DNA of 64,000 nt from Planctomycetales bacterium (GTDB taxonomy: Bacteria; Planctomycetota; Planctomycetia; Planctomycetales; Planctomycetaceae). Positions 16,842 through 26,041 of the stretch are shown piece after piece. The stretch spans positions 1-64,000 of the forward strand of contig JANQPT010000040.1 of the NCBI GenBank assembly GCA_028285345.1, in the 5' to 3' direction. Under the pieces are notes generated by a model. That model did not search any database and was not told the DNA's origin. It was given only the letters and a program-made list of their open reading frames with translations. Positions within the stretch are counted from its first letter, which is position 1. Each line of letters begins with the position of its first letter. The position numbers and the translations under genes are program-made.

Positions 16842-19376
16842 TTAAACTCCGTTGTGCTTTTGCAGACCGCGGAAGTCGATTGCCTTGGTTGCGAACGCGA
16901 TGTACTGCCGGAAGCGAATCGCCAGCGAGGTGAACGCTTCGACCCGCTCCAGCGCGGGCGACTCCAACCCCTGCAGATAGGCGTATTCGACGGTGTCGAC
17001 TTCGTTCTGATCGGCGGCCAGGTACCAGCCGGTATCCGATCCACCTTGTGCAGCGCCCAGCTGCGCATCGAAGACCGGCTCCAAGCCGTTCTGCCAGATG
17101 TTGGTCACTCCCGCGTTCCCGTTCGGTGACGCCGGATTGGCGGTCGATCCCAGCAACTCCAGGATCGTCCCCCGCAGCGCGCGGCCAGCAAGAATGTACT
17201 TCGGCTCCAGGTTCAACGTGGTGGCCGAGTTCAGTCCGGTCTGCTCGGCCATTTTTTGCTCCATCACGTTCAGCGTGGTTACGCTGGGGACGGCGGAGCC
17301 GGTCGTGAGGTTCTTGTGGGTGTTGGCCTCAAAGAGTGCGATACCGTCGTTTTGCAGCGCCGCATTGTCTTTGAGCACCTGATACACCAGCTTGTTCTGC
17401 TTGCGTCGCATGGCCCGACCTTGCTTCGTCGGGATTTCGGTGAACGCCGAGAGCTGGTCGTTGACGATCGCCTGCCAGGTGATCGAGAAGATCTGGCCCC
17501 AGACCTCCAGGGCGTATTTCTCTTTCCCGTCGGTGTGCGTCGTCTCTTCGAACTCACCATCCTCGGGGACCGCTTTCGGATCGTCCAATTCCCCGGCGAT
17601 CACCTTGTGCACATCCTTGAAGTCGGCGATCGACGGCGCCTGTCGCGCCCAGACTTCAAATGTGGTGTTCGCCTCAGTGTAGGAGCGGCGGAGCATCACG
17701 TTCGCCGCATCGAGCAGGATGTTGGAGAACATGCCCGAGACGTTGTAGGCCGGCCCGTCGCTGCTGGCAAAGATCCCGAAGTTGCCCGGATCGCTGCCGC
17801 AAATCATGCGGGCGATCGCTTGAGGATCCAGACTCGACACCTGCACTTGCGGCACGCCCGCCTGCATCAAGCAATGTTCGGCCAACCGCAGCAGCGAACC
17901 CAACTGGCGGTTGCCCCGTACCGGATTGTAGTCCTGCATTTCGCCAGAGCGAAAGTCGTAGATTTCGACCGGCAGATTGGCACCGTAGTGCCGCTGCAGG
18001 ATCGCGTCGCGGCCGGCCGCCAGGAACTTGTCCCGCTCCGCAACGACCGATTCAATCCGCGTGGCGCCGGTCGTCGGTGTCGCCGCGACCACCGCCTCAT
18101 TGATCTTCTTAACGACTTCACTCGAGGAGAGCGTTTCCAGCTGCGGCAGCAATTCGTTTTGCAGCTCGAGCTGTTGCTCGGCAGACAACGAAGTGAGGCC
18201 GATCGCCGCCAGCAGGTCCTGCGCGGTCCAGTCGGAGGTGGCCGGCTGACCGATCTCCAGCGTGGCGGGCTCCAGGACTTGCACGACCTGAGTCGTTTTG
18301 TCGTTCAGTGCGGCGACAACCGCACTCGCGTCCTCGGGGATATCTTCCCCACGCGCGGCAAAGTACGCTCCGAGTGCCGCCCGGGCTACCGCCTCGTCGG
18401 CGTCCACATCGCACAGACCGCGGCGAACCAATGCCGTTAGAATCTTCGGTTCCATAGCTTCCTTGCTCACTTTCGAAACAAACGCCGGTCGCCGCCGGGC
18501 GCTATTGCGAGTTGTCGAACCGGCTCCGATGCCGAGTTCCTGTAAGACTTCCTGAAAGGTGGCGATGCGGTCGATCAGGCCTACAGACAGCGCCTCATCG
18601 GCGAGCAGCAGCCGGCCGCGGCCGAAGTCGCGTTCGACCGCTGCCTCCGCCACGCCGCGCGCGTCGGCGACCGCCGCCACGAACTGGCGATGCAATTTGT
18701 TGACGCGCTCCTGCGCATGTTCCTGGGCCGCTTCGGTCAACGGGCCTTGCAGTTCGCCCTTGAATTCCGCCGATTTGATCACCGTCCGTTTGATCCCCGC
18801 CTGTTCATCCGCGCCGCTGCGATCGGTGTGGATCGCCATCACGCCGATCGAACCAATCTGGGCGGTCGGCTGGGCAACCACTTCGTCCGCCTGCACACCG
18901 ATCCAGACCGCGGCGGAGGCCATCAGCGGATGCGCCACGGCAATGATTCGTTTCTTGCCGCGGGCGTCACGAATCTTGGCCGCCAATTCCGGCACGCCGG
19001 TCACCGCGCCGCCGGGGCTGTCGACGTTGAGCACAATCGTTTCGATATCGGGATCGGCAATCGCCGCGTCGAACGCGGCGCCAAACTGTTCCGTCGAGGT
19101 GCCGCCCGAGACCTGTTCCAGCGCGTTCATGCGTTGCGCAATGACGCCGAACAGATCGAGCACCGCCACTCCGCCCGCAGATTGATTTGCGGTCGGGGAC
19201 CGTTCGTGCAGTGCACCGATCCGCGCCTCGATCTCCTCCGCGGTGTACATCTCTCCGGCAGCGCGGAGGTCGAGCAGCTCGGTGATCTCTTCCAGCTTGG
19301 CCGGCAAGATTGCCCACGGCGTCTCATACACCTTGCGGACCACGTGCCGGATTTTGTGTTTGCTCGGTTTGGGCAT
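16842..19376 (-). CDS. S49 prohead protease fused to Mu gpT-like major capsid protein
   Basis: This 844-aa protein joins two functions normally on separate genes. Residues 60-285 are a SppA/S49 serine protease: VDSPGG at 118-123, likely nucleophile Ser154 in LMASAAVW and likely general base Lys206 in SAEFKGE. Residues 308-500 are a helical acidic linker that could act as scaffold. Residues 500-844 look like a Mu gpT-type major capsid domain (ARQAPSIADFKDVH, QLSAFTEIPTKQGRAM). ATG 19376 is chosen because translation overlaps the portal stop region. An internal ATG at 18455 (Met308) has AAGGA four bases upstream, so a separate scaffold-capsid product may also be made. Confidence 0.85.
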   Translation of the reverse strand: MPKPSKHKIRHVVRKVYETPWAILPAKLEEITELLDLRAAGEMYTAEEIEARIGALHERSPTANQSAGGVAVLDLFGVIAQRMNALEQVSGGTSTEQFGAAFDAAIADPDIETIVLNVDSPGGAVTGVPELAAKIRDARGKKRIIAVAHPLMASAAVWIGVQADEVVAQPTAQIGSIGVMAIHTDRSGADEQAGIKRTVIKSAEFKGELQGPLTEAAQEHAQERVNKLHRQFVAAVADARGVAEAAVERDFGRGRLLLADEALSVGLIDRIATFQEVLQELGIGAGSTTRNSARRRPAFVSKVSKEAMEPKILTALVRRGLCDVDADEAVARAALGAYFAARGEDIPEDASAVVAALNDKTTQVVQVLEPATLEIGQPATSDWTAQDLLAAIGLTSLSAEQQLELQNELLPQLETLSSSEVVKKINEAVVAATPTTGATRIESVVAERDKFLAAGRDAILQRHYGANLPVEIYDFRSGEMQDYNPVRGNRQLGSLLRLAEHCLMQAGVPQVQVSSLDPQAIARMICGSDPGNFGIFASSDGPAYNVSGMFSNILLDAANVMLRRSYTEANTTFEVWARQAPSIADFKDVHKVIAGELDDPKAVPEDGEFEETTHTDGKEKYALEVWGQIFSITWQAIVNDQLSAFTEIPTKQGRAMRRKQNKLVYQVLKDNAALQNDGIALFEANTHKNLTTGSAVPSVTTLNVMEQKMAEQTGLNSATTLNLEPKYILAGRALRGTILELLGSTANPASPNGNAGVTNIWQNGLEPVFDAQLGAAQGGSDTGWYLAADQNEVDTVEYAYLQGLESPALERVEAFTSLAIRFRQYIAFATKAIDFRGLQKHNGV

Positions 19377-19378
19377 GA

Positions 19379-20986
19379 TTACTCGTCGTTGTTTTGATCG
19401 GGAGTCACCTCGACCGGTTCGACTGCCAGCGGCGGCAGGCCCCGCCGCTCCTCCGATTCCATCTCCCGCTGACGCTGTTCGTCGACCGCTTCCCAATCTC
19501 CGCCGCCGCCACGTTTCGCGATCACTTCGCTGCGGGTGGTTGTGCCGTTCTTGAGATTGATGTCATCCGCCTGCGCGTCTTCGCTGGGCTTCACGGAATC
19601 CCAGCCGGGCGTACGCCAGTCGACCGCCAGCCAGTCGTCCAAGTTCGCGGAGAACTCGCTCGGCCGAGGAAAGCCGTCGAGTCCGATCCGCGCGCCAGCC
19701 GAGGCGAACCGGCGGTAGGTTGGATTGCAGAAGTGCCAGACGGTGTATTTTTGCATCGGGCGAAAACGCTTGCGGTCGGAGTTTCCCGAAGCACGCACCG
19801 ACGAGAACGATCCCTTGCTGTAATCACGCCGCAGCTCTTCGTAGCTCAGCCCCGATCCAATGGCGATTGAGCGTTGCATCAACTCCAGCCAGGGCATCGA
19901 ATCGCTGCCGGGAACGTTGGGGCCGACCGCTTCGATCTTGTCGCCGGGCGCTCCGCGGAAGATCATCCCCGGTTCCAGCTTTTCGATCACATTCCCATAA
20001 AAGTCGGTCGTGCCACTCTCCGGGTTGCTGTCGAACAGATCGGTGAAGTCGCTGGCGAACTGCGGATCGGTGTTCATCATGTAGGCCCACGAGCTTTTGG
20101 CATTGCTGGCCCGCAACTCGTTGTCGGTGTAATAGCCCAGCGCCCAGAGCCAGACGATCACCGCGTGCAGCAGCGTGTGGCCCCGGTTCGCGCCGACCCG
20201 TCGGCGAAAATAGCTGTATTCGCATTGCTCGGCCGGCAGCCGGGTCGGCTCCAACCGCACTGGAAAGTGCAGGTCGTTCGGGGGTGTGCGATGGATCCAA
20301 TACGCCAGGTCACGTCCGGTCGCCTCGTCGACCTCGACGCCGTTGATCACCGGGTTGGCGGTTTTGGGATTCGGCCCGCTCCACAGCACGTCGTCGGCGA
20401 ATCGTTCCTCGGGGATCAATTCCAACGCTGTCGGCAAGCTGCGGCCCCTCATCGGCCGCTCCACATAGTGCACCAGGCAACCGCCCCCGACAATGATCTC
20501 CGTGAGCCACAGCGCACAGAGTTCGTAGATCGTTTGTTTCTCGGTCAGGTCCGCTTCCCGCGTCGCGTGGGCGGTCAGGCCTCCCCACTTTTCCCAGGCG
20601 TCAGTCCACAACTTGCGGAGCTCGGGATCCTCAAAACGCGGCTTGGGAGTAATGCCGCATTCAATCACGTTGGCAATGTAGGCATCGACCGCCGCCTTGG
20701 CGTCGGGATTGTTGTCGACCAACTCACGCGCACGTTCGCGCATTCTCCGGCCGTCGATCTGAAAGGCGCGGTTGGGGCCGATCGTCCCCGGGTTCCACTC
20801 TTCGGTGATCCGGTCCAGCTTGCCCCCTTGAAAGCCGCCGGAGCTCGCCGCCATGTAGGCCGGCAGCCGCGTCGCAGCCCGCTTTAGCTCAGCTTGCTGC
20901 GCAAACCGCTTCCGCTGAGCGGCCCGCCATCGTCCGGGCGAGCCGACCATCAATTTGGCAATCGATTCCCGCAGCCTACCGATCAA
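19379..20986 (-). CDS. Portal protein, lambda family
   Basis: This 535-aa portal forms the ring for DNA entry and tail attachment. Family features are visible: the N-terminal AAxxxR-rich region, GPNRAFQIDGRRMRERAREL, WTDAWEKWGG, LVHYVERPM, then PGMIFRGAPGDKIEAVGPN and DFSSVRAS-type residues (SKGSFSSVRASGN) near the middle. The length is typical for lambda gpB-type portals. It overlaps the gpW-like gene by 11 bases and is followed directly by the protease-capsid gene. Confidence 0.9.
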   Translation of the reverse strand: MIGRLRESIAKLMVGSPGRWRAAQRKRFAQQAELKRAATRLPAYMAASSGGFQGGKLDRITEEWNPGTIGPNRAFQIDGRRMRERARELVDNNPDAKAAVDAYIANVIECGITPKPRFEDPELRKLWTDAWEKWGGLTAHATREADLTEKQTIYELCALWLTEIIVGGGCLVHYVERPMRGRSLPTALELIPEERFADDVLWSGPNPKTANPVINGVEVDEATGRDLAYWIHRTPPNDLHFPVRLEPTRLPAEQCEYSYFRRRVGANRGHTLLHAVIVWLWALGYYTDNELRASNAKSSWAYMMNTDPQFASDFTDLFDSNPESGTTDFYGNVIEKLEPGMIFRGAPGDKIEAVGPNVPGSDSMPWLELMQRSIAIGSGLSYEELRRDYSKGSFSSVRASGNSDRKRFRPMQKYTVWHFCNPTYRRFASAGARIGLDGFPRPSEFSANLDDWLAVDWRTPGWDSVKPSEDAQADDINLKNGTTTRSEVIAKRGGGGDWEAVDEQRQREMESEERRGLPPLAVEPVEVTPDQNNDE

Positions 20987-21224
20987 CGCCGCGTGCCCTT
21001 CCTAGTTTGACCACCCGCACCGGGTTTGTGCTCTCGCGGGCGGACTTCGCCGCCAAGATGTCCCGCCGCTTCATCAGCACCTCCAAGGTCTTGGCAAAAT
21101 CGACACGCCGAACCCGGCGGTTGCCGATCTGGTATTCCTCGACCGTGTGGTCGGCGATCGCGTCGAGCAACGCGGCGATCGCGTCCTCAATCTTGGAGAG
21201 CAACGTGGCGGTGGAGACACTCAT
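20976..21224 (-). CDS. Small gpW-like head-tail joining candidate
   Basis: This is an 82-aa helical protein with the motif VEEYQIGNRRVRRVDFAKTL, similar in layout to lambda gpW (helix, Y-x-hydrophobic-G-R turn, helix). Its place directly before the portal matches lambda, where W lies between terminase and portal. It overlaps the portal start by 11 bases. The identity is inferred from layout and synteny. Confidence 0.6.
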   Translation of the reverse strand: MSVSTATLLSKIEDAIAALLDAIADHTVEEYQIGNRRVRRVDFAKTLEVLMKRRDILAAKSARESTNPVRVVKLGRARGVDR

Positions 21225-21303
21225 AATGGGAGCGTATATAGCAGCGGATGCTCAGCGACGGGACCGCGTTTTACCAGTTTACTTTATGGTAAATCCCGCC
21301 GCG

Positions 21304-21693
21304 TCACGCTGCGTCGCGAAGCAGCTTGAGATCCTCGGCGATGCCCAGCGCTTCCTGCACGGTGATCACGATCACCGAAGTCCCGTCGGTCGCCTGGTCA
21401 GGGACATCGCACAGCTCTTCCAGTTTCTCCGCCAGCTCCAGGGCAAATTCCCCCAGCGGGTCGGACAGATCGCCCACCTGCTTCCACGTTTCGCCGCAGT
21501 CATCACAGACGCAGTAGCGGGTTTTCCCTGCCGTGCGATAGACCCGCGTCGACTGGTGCTTTTCGTTGCGGGGGCAAACGACCGCAAACACCCGCTTTCG
21601 CCGCCGTATCTTCACGGGAGTTCCGGCCGGCTTGTCGGTCTCATTTTGCGGGCCATCCTGGCCATCCTGTTTCGTCGGTTTGGCTCTTGCCAT
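21304..21693 (-). CDS. Zinc-ribbon protein in the packaging operon
   Basis: This is a 129-aa protein. Residues VCPRNEKHQSTRVYRTAG and YCVCDDCGETWK give a Cys-x5-His or Cys and Cys-x-Cys-x2-Cys set that could bind one zinc. The rest is helical with an acidic middle. ATG 21693 is preceded by AAGGAC. It lies between large terminase and gpW-like genes. The role is unknown; nucleic-acid binding is a guess. The 79 bases to the next gene contain the 7-bp inverted repeat TTTACCA/TGGTAAA at 21270-21293. Confidence 0.6.
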   Translation of the reverse strand: MARAKPTKQDGQDGPQNETDKPAGTPVKIRRRKRVFAVVCPRNEKHQSTRVYRTAGKTRYCVCDDCGETWKQVGDLSDPLGEFALELAEKLEELCDVPDQATDGTSVIVITVQEALGIAEDLKLLRDAA

Positions 21694-21724
21694 CAATCGA
21701 AGTCCTTTTCGGTTAAACAATGAA

Positions 21725-23773
21725 TCACGACCCGGGCGCGAGCTTGGGTCGCTGCAGTCCCAGCCGCGGCGTCAGCGACAGTTCGTTAACGACGGTCCGG
21801 TCACGCTCGAGCATTGTCCGCTCGGTCGTCTTCCGCAGCGGGATCCTGCCGTTCCGCGTTGCCACCAGCATCGCCGCGAAGCCGTACCGCCGACAATCGC
21901 GGAAGTCGTTGGGAATGTCCTCGTCGATCCGCTGCCAGTTCTCTTTGACGTTGTTCGAGCTGTCCAAATCGGTGAACGCCGCGTCATTTAAGAGCTGCTC
22001 CAGGAAGTCCTGGTGTTCGCCGGCGGACCCTCGGTAGAGCGACGCCGATCCCTCATCTCCCGGTCGCAGTTTGTGCAGTTGCCGCTCCAGGAAATCCTGC
22101 GTGCTGTTGGTGTCGACCCACACCACCCACTTGCCGGGCGCCGACGTCTTGGGACCGTTCTTTTTCTTCTCGTAGTAAGAAGTGAGCGCCGTCGACGAAC
22201 CGCGGCAGGCCATGATCTTGATTTTCTTCCGCCGGCAGCGGTCGACGAACTGATGCACGTCGGCCGGCCGAAAGCCGCTGTCGATCAGGGACAGCTTCAG
22301 CGGCACCGCCTCGCCGCCATCCTCGTGCGGCCAGCGGGTGCTGAGCACCTCCTCCAGTTCGTCCAGGTCGTCGCAAACGCCGTAGGCGATCGTGTGCGAC
22401 GTCTGCGGATCCCGCCACGCGTCGGCCGTCCAGACGTAGTGGTCTTGTTGTTTGTCGACGCCGATTGTCACCAGCGAGAAGCCGAGCGGCACGATCCCGC
22501 GGCGGACTTCGACCGTCAGCCGCTCGTGCAACTGCTCCCAGGTCTGCTGGTTTTGGCGAACGTCCCACGTCTCCGCCAGCCACTGCTGAATGAAGTTGCG
22601 GAACCGGTGCGGCTTGCTGCGCGTGTCGATGAACTCTGAAACAATGTCACCCCAATCCAATGAGAGCGCGCATAAGGACGAAAGCTGCGAGCTGTATGCG
22701 TCGCTGTCGCGGAGAGGCATCCCGCTGATCCAGGTCGCTTTCGGCCAGCCCCTCCATCGATATCCTTTCCATCCGGCCAACAACTTTTCTGTCAGCTTGA
22801 GGGCCGCTTTATGTCGAATCTTGCAGCCTTCCGGCGCCCAGACCCCGCGCCGCATCATCCAGGGGCGATGGTCGTTTTCGCAGCGACCGCCACAGTGTTC
22901 GCACTCGTAATAGGCGGTCCGCCGCGCGGTTTCCTCGTCCATCCGACCGGCGCCGTCGCGCTCAAACCGCAATCCACCAGGAGTTTGACGGTCGCCAAAC
23001 CTCAACACCTGATACTTCTTACAGTGCGGGCAAGGGACATAGAGCTGGCAGTTGGAACCCCTTAATCGTTGCCGTTCGATTCGCGACGAGTTTTTCAGGG
23101 CGGGCGTCGATTCCTTGGTGACCTTCCGCACGTGCTGGAGATCCTTGAAGCGGTCATCAAACAGCTTTTCGGGGTCCGATTCCTTCGACGTAGAGAGGTG
23201 TTCCCATTTGTCGATCTCGCCGGCATGCCCGATCTTGCGGTTCATGTCGGCCAGCGAGGTCGTCGACCGGGCCCAGGCCCCGGCGATCTGGCACTCGTTG
23301 AACTCGATCAGGTCCTGCTTTTGCTGTTTCTCGCTCTGGTATTTGAGCAGCCGCTTCAACTGCGGCCGCTTGCGGATCATTTCGTAACAGCGGCCCAGCG
23401 AGCGTTTGAGCAACGACTCCGCCGCGGAGGCAAAGATCATCGGCGCCGGATCGCAGGCCGCCGTTTTGAGGAGATAGCACTGGCCGGCAAAGGTCTTGCC
23501 CAGCCGCGTCGCCCACTGCAGGGCCAGTATGCGAATCCGCGGATCGTCGTAGGCATCAAACGGCCCGCCTGGCGCCCCCAGGTGCGGATAGGCGGCATGG
23601 TCGTACGCCCGCCCCTCGTCGGTGACGACGTTCTCAATGCACCACTGCAGCATCCGCACCTCCGGCCGCGGCCGAAACGCACGATAAGCGACGCGAAAGT
23701 CGCCGGTCTCATCAACGTCTGGAATGGTAACGACAGCGACCATCAATAATATCTTGCACGTTTGCCGCAACAT
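21725..23773 (-). CDS. Terminase large subunit, GpA family
   Basis: This 682-aa DNA packaging ATPase and nuclease has its Walker A-like motif at residues 86-93 (QWATRLGKT). GpA-type features are visible: a zinc-binding pair CPHCKK near residue 245 and YECEHCGGRCE near 285, then the nuclease region with LSLIDSGFRPADVHQF. The ATG at 23773 begins four bases after the methyltransferase stop, so reinitiation is likely. A second ATG lies at 23743. Neither has a strong ribosome-binding site. Confidence 0.9.
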   Translation of the reverse strand: MLRQTCKILLMVAVVTIPDVDETGDFRVAYRAFRPRPEVRMLQWCIENVVTDEGRAYDHAAYPHLGAPGGPFDAYDDPRIRILALQWATRLGKTFAGQCYLLKTAACDPAPMIFASAAESLLKRSLGRCYEMIRKRPQLKRLLKYQSEKQQKQDLIEFNECQIAGAWARSTTSLADMNRKIGHAGEIDKWEHLSTSKESDPEKLFDDRFKDLQHVRKVTKESTPALKNSSRIERQRLRGSNCQLYVPCPHCKKYQVLRFGDRQTPGGLRFERDGAGRMDEETARRTAYYECEHCGGRCENDHRPWMMRRGVWAPEGCKIRHKAALKLTEKLLAGWKGYRWRGWPKATWISGMPLRDSDAYSSQLSSLCALSLDWGDIVSEFIDTRSKPHRFRNFIQQWLAETWDVRQNQQTWEQLHERLTVEVRRGIVPLGFSLVTIGVDKQQDHYVWTADAWRDPQTSHTIAYGVCDDLDELEEVLSTRWPHEDGGEAVPLKLSLIDSGFRPADVHQFVDRCRRKKIKIMACRGSSTALTSYYEKKKNGPKTSAPGKWVVWVDTNSTQDFLERQLHKLRPGDEGSASLYRGSAGEHQDFLEQLLNDAAFTDLDSSNNVKENWQRIDEDIPNDFRDCRRYGFAAMLVATRNGRIPLRKTTERTMLERDRTVVNELSLTPRLGLQRPKLAPGS

Positions 23774-23777
23774 AGTC

Positions 23778-25004
23778 TCAATCCACCAACTCCGGCTCCA
23801 ACCCCATCCCGGCCATCCGCTCGAGGATCACCGCGCAGTATTTTGGATCGAGCTCCATGGCAAGACATCTCCGCCCCAGTTCCTCAGCGGCAACCATCGT
23901 GGTGCCCGAACCGAGAAACGGATCATAGACGTCATCATCAGCGTCGCCGTGATGCCGGATCGCGCGGGCCATACACTCCAGCGGTTTTTCGGTGCCGTGG
24001 TCGCTGCGATCCTTGATTTGATTGCTGATGTCCCAGATCGTGCTCTGGGAATTGTCACCATTCCACTTGGCGGACTTGCCGTTCTTCCGGAATGCGTACC
24101 AACAGGGCTCGTGCTGCCAGTTGTAATGCCCTCTGGAGATGGCGAACGAGGGCTTTTTCCAAATGATTTGCGTTCGGCATTCGAAGCGCGCGGATTGAAG
24201 ATTCCGTGCCACCTCCGCCGCGTGGATCCCGGCATGCCACACGTAGGCCACGTCGCCCGGGAAGAGTCGGTAGCTCTCCGTCCAATCGACCTGATCGTCG
24301 TTGGCCACCTGACCCATGCTCTTGGGCGAGAATTTGAGACAGCCGGCATCGGCAGCATCTTGCCGCCACGACGGGTCATACTCGACGCCATAAGGCGGGT
24401 CGGTCACCATCAGGAACGGCTTGCAGCCATCGAATAATCGTGAAACCTCTTCGCACCGCCTGGAATCACCGCACAGCAGCCGGTGATTCCCCACCTTCCA
24501 CAACTGCCCCGGTTTCGTTTGCCACTTCTTATTAAGCGTTGCCGTCTGGTCGACTCGGGCGGCTGGCGGTTCCTCGCCGCCCTCCGGCTCGGACTCCTCC
24601 AGCGAATCGAGGACGCCGGCCACCAGTTCGTTTAAGCCAGCCTGTTCGAACTCGATCCCGGCCGTCAGACGCTCGAGGAGTTCTCGATCGACGCCGGCCA
24701 AATTCGTGATCGGGTCGTAGGTCGCCAGCGCCTTCCGCGCCTCCTGTTCGTCGAGGTCGACGACGATGCAGGGGACCAGGGCGTCCGGTTCGAACCGGCT
24801 CAGCCGCTCGTGTCCGTCGATCAGTAGATACTTCGTCCGCGACTTCGGCTTCGGCCGCACCAGCAGCGCCCCCACGAAGCCAATCTCCTCCAGCACCGCC
24901 GTCAGCGCCGCCTGCTGATCGACGCCGTGCGTCCGCCAGTTCAGCGGATCCGGCTCGATCTGCTTCGCCTTGATCTCCTTGAATCCGCGATTCCGAATCC
25001 GCAT
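23778..25004 (-). CDS. ParB-domain DNA methyltransferase
   Basis: This is a 408-aa protein. Residues 5-95 are a ParB/Srx-type domain (LLIDGHERLSRF). Residues 170-400 are an adenine/cytosine methyltransferase with DPPYGVEY at 202-209 and the AdoMet loop DPFLGSGTTM near 365, which is the beta-class order. TDPPY favours N6-adenine. It sits between the two terminase genes, so it is probably made with the packaging machinery and could mark phage DNA against host restriction. No cognate nuclease gene is present. Confidence 0.9.
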   Translation of the reverse strand: MRIRNRGFKEIKAKQIEPDPLNWRTHGVDQQAALTAVLEEIGFVGALLVRPKPKSRTKYLLIDGHERLSRFEPDALVPCIVVDLDEQEARKALATYDPITNLAGVDRELLERLTAGIEFEQAGLNELVAGVLDSLEESEPEGGEEPPAARVDQTATLNKKWQTKPGQLWKVGNHRLLCGDSRRCEEVSRLFDGCKPFLMVTDPPYGVEYDPSWRQDAADAGCLKFSPKSMGQVANDDQVDWTESYRLFPGDVAYVWHAGIHAAEVARNLQSARFECRTQIIWKKPSFAISRGHYNWQHEPCWYAFRKNGKSAKWNGDNSQSTIWDISNQIKDRSDHGTEKPLECMARAIRHHGDADDDVYDPFLGSGTTMVAAEELGRRCLAMELDPKYCAVILERMAGMGLEPELVD

Positions 25005-25006
25005 GG

Positions 25007-25486
25007 CTACTCCGGTCCCGCCCAGCTCTCAAATTCCTTGCAGACCAGGTTCATTTTGTGCTTCAGATCGGCCACCATCTCCGACCGCACTGACTGCGGC
25101 AGGCCTGAGGCCAACTCCTCGGGCACCGCCAGCAGCCGCTGCCGCACCGTGTTGAACATTTCGGTCACCCGGGCGATCGCCGCCGCCCGGTTCACTAACT
25201 CCCCCGCCTCTCGCTTTAGCTTCAGCTGCCGCGACTGCACCTCTGTGGCCAGCTTCGCCAGCTCCAGTTTCTCCCGTTGCTCGTCAGCCTTCTGCGGCTC
25301 GAGCACTGTCTTGGCAAACCGCCAACGGACGATTTCCCACAGCGGCCAAGCGCCGGCTTGGCCCGGCATTTTGTCAGGACCTGAGCGCCAGTTTTTTACC
25401 GCCTCACGCGAAACGCCGAAGATCTCAGCGACCTCACCCAGCGTCCGCACATACTGTTCGTCCAGCACACCGCACCCGGTCAACAA
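25007..25486 (-). CDS. Terminase small subunit (Nu1-like)
   Basis: This is a 159-aa DNA-binding protein that would recognise the packaging site. An N-terminal winged helix-turn-helix is visible (TLGEVAEIFGVSREAVKNWR), followed by a long helical Gln/Glu/Lys-rich region that fits the oligomerisation part. The listed start is TTG with no clear ribosome-binding site; a GTG at 25468 is an alternative. It is followed two bases later by the methyltransferase gene. Confidence 0.8.
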   Translation of the reverse strand: MLTGCGVLDEQYVRTLGEVAEIFGVSREAVKNWRSGPDKMPGQAGAWPLWEIVRWRFAKTVLEPQKADEQREKLELAKLATEVQSRQLKLKREAGELVNRAAAIARVTEMFNTVRQRLLAVPEELASGLPQSVRSEMVADLKHKMNLVCKEFESWAGPE

Positions 25487-25492
25487 GGTGGT

Positions 25493-25518
25493 AGGGGCAC
25501 CCCCTAAAAAATGCCCCT
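25493..25518 (-). promoter_or_regulatory. Hairpin upstream of the small terminase
   Basis: AGGGGCA (25493-25499) and TGCCCCT (25512-25518) are inverted repeats. On the transcript the 12-base loop reads UUUUUUAGGGGG. It lies just ahead of the terminase start and could limit late transcription or translation. This is a candidate only. Confidence 0.3.
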
Positions 25519-25567
25519 TATGAACAAAAACTGCGCGATGGGGGACCCGCGCGCCCCCGGAGGGGCC

Positions 25568-26041
25568 TCAGGAGGACCCGCGGCCCGTGTTGACCGAAGG
25601 CGGCTTCACCCGCTGCGTCCGCCGCCAAGCTGCGCTGAATTCGGGTCGGCCGCGGCCGCGGCGAAAGGCAAACTGATACCAGCGACCATCTTTGCCCTGC
25701 CAATGCAGCGTGGGCGCCGACTGCACCCAACCCGGCGCCGGCTTCCAGACGAGATCAACAGGCAACTCATGTTTGTTGCGCTCGAGGTCATTGCACGGCG
25801 GACAGTCGCCAGCGAACTTGTACGCGTACGCGACAGGCTTCGGCGCAAGCAGCGATTCCAGCTCTTCAATCGTTAGCTCTTGCTCTTGCTTTGGTCCGAT
25901 GATCTGCCAGTTGAGTTTCGCTTTCGGTGAACTAACCCGCTTGCTCGGTCCGATGATCGACCAATTCAACTCTTCGCCTCGGCACGCGTCCAAGGCGACG
26001 GCCGCGATCAGGGCCGCGGTCAATACGATCAACTTGTGCAT
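25568..26041 (-). CDS. Secreted thioredoxin-like protein with two W-x-I-I-G motifs
   Basis: This is a 157-aa protein. Residues 1-19 form a signal peptide, possibly with a lipobox ending at Cys20. Residues 25-31 (LNWSIIG) and 43-49 (LNWQIIG) repeat a short motif. From residue 68 a thioredoxin-like core is seen: CPPC at 80-83, and SAP (108-110) as the likely cis-Pro loop. It would act in the periplasm on thiols. ATG 26041 has AGGAG six bases upstream. Its start lies inside the end of the papain-like gene. Confidence 0.65.
   Translation of the reverse strand: MHKLIVLTAALIAAVALDACRGEELNWSIIGPSKRVSSPKAKLNWQIIGPKQEQELTIEELESLLAPKPVAYAYKFAGDCPPCNDLERNKHELPVDLVWKPAPGWVQSAPTLHWQGKDGRWYQFAFRRGRGRPEFSAAWRRTQRVKPPSVNTGRGSS

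Noticed and set aside
17256-18440. 394-residue plus-strand open frame
   Set aside because: It is antisense to the protease-capsid gene and shows no domain pattern.
25487-25567. Possible terminator with GC-rich arms after the thioredoxin-like gene
   Set aside because: The GC-rich stretch has no U-tract in the transcript direction, and the downstream terminase genes need read-through.
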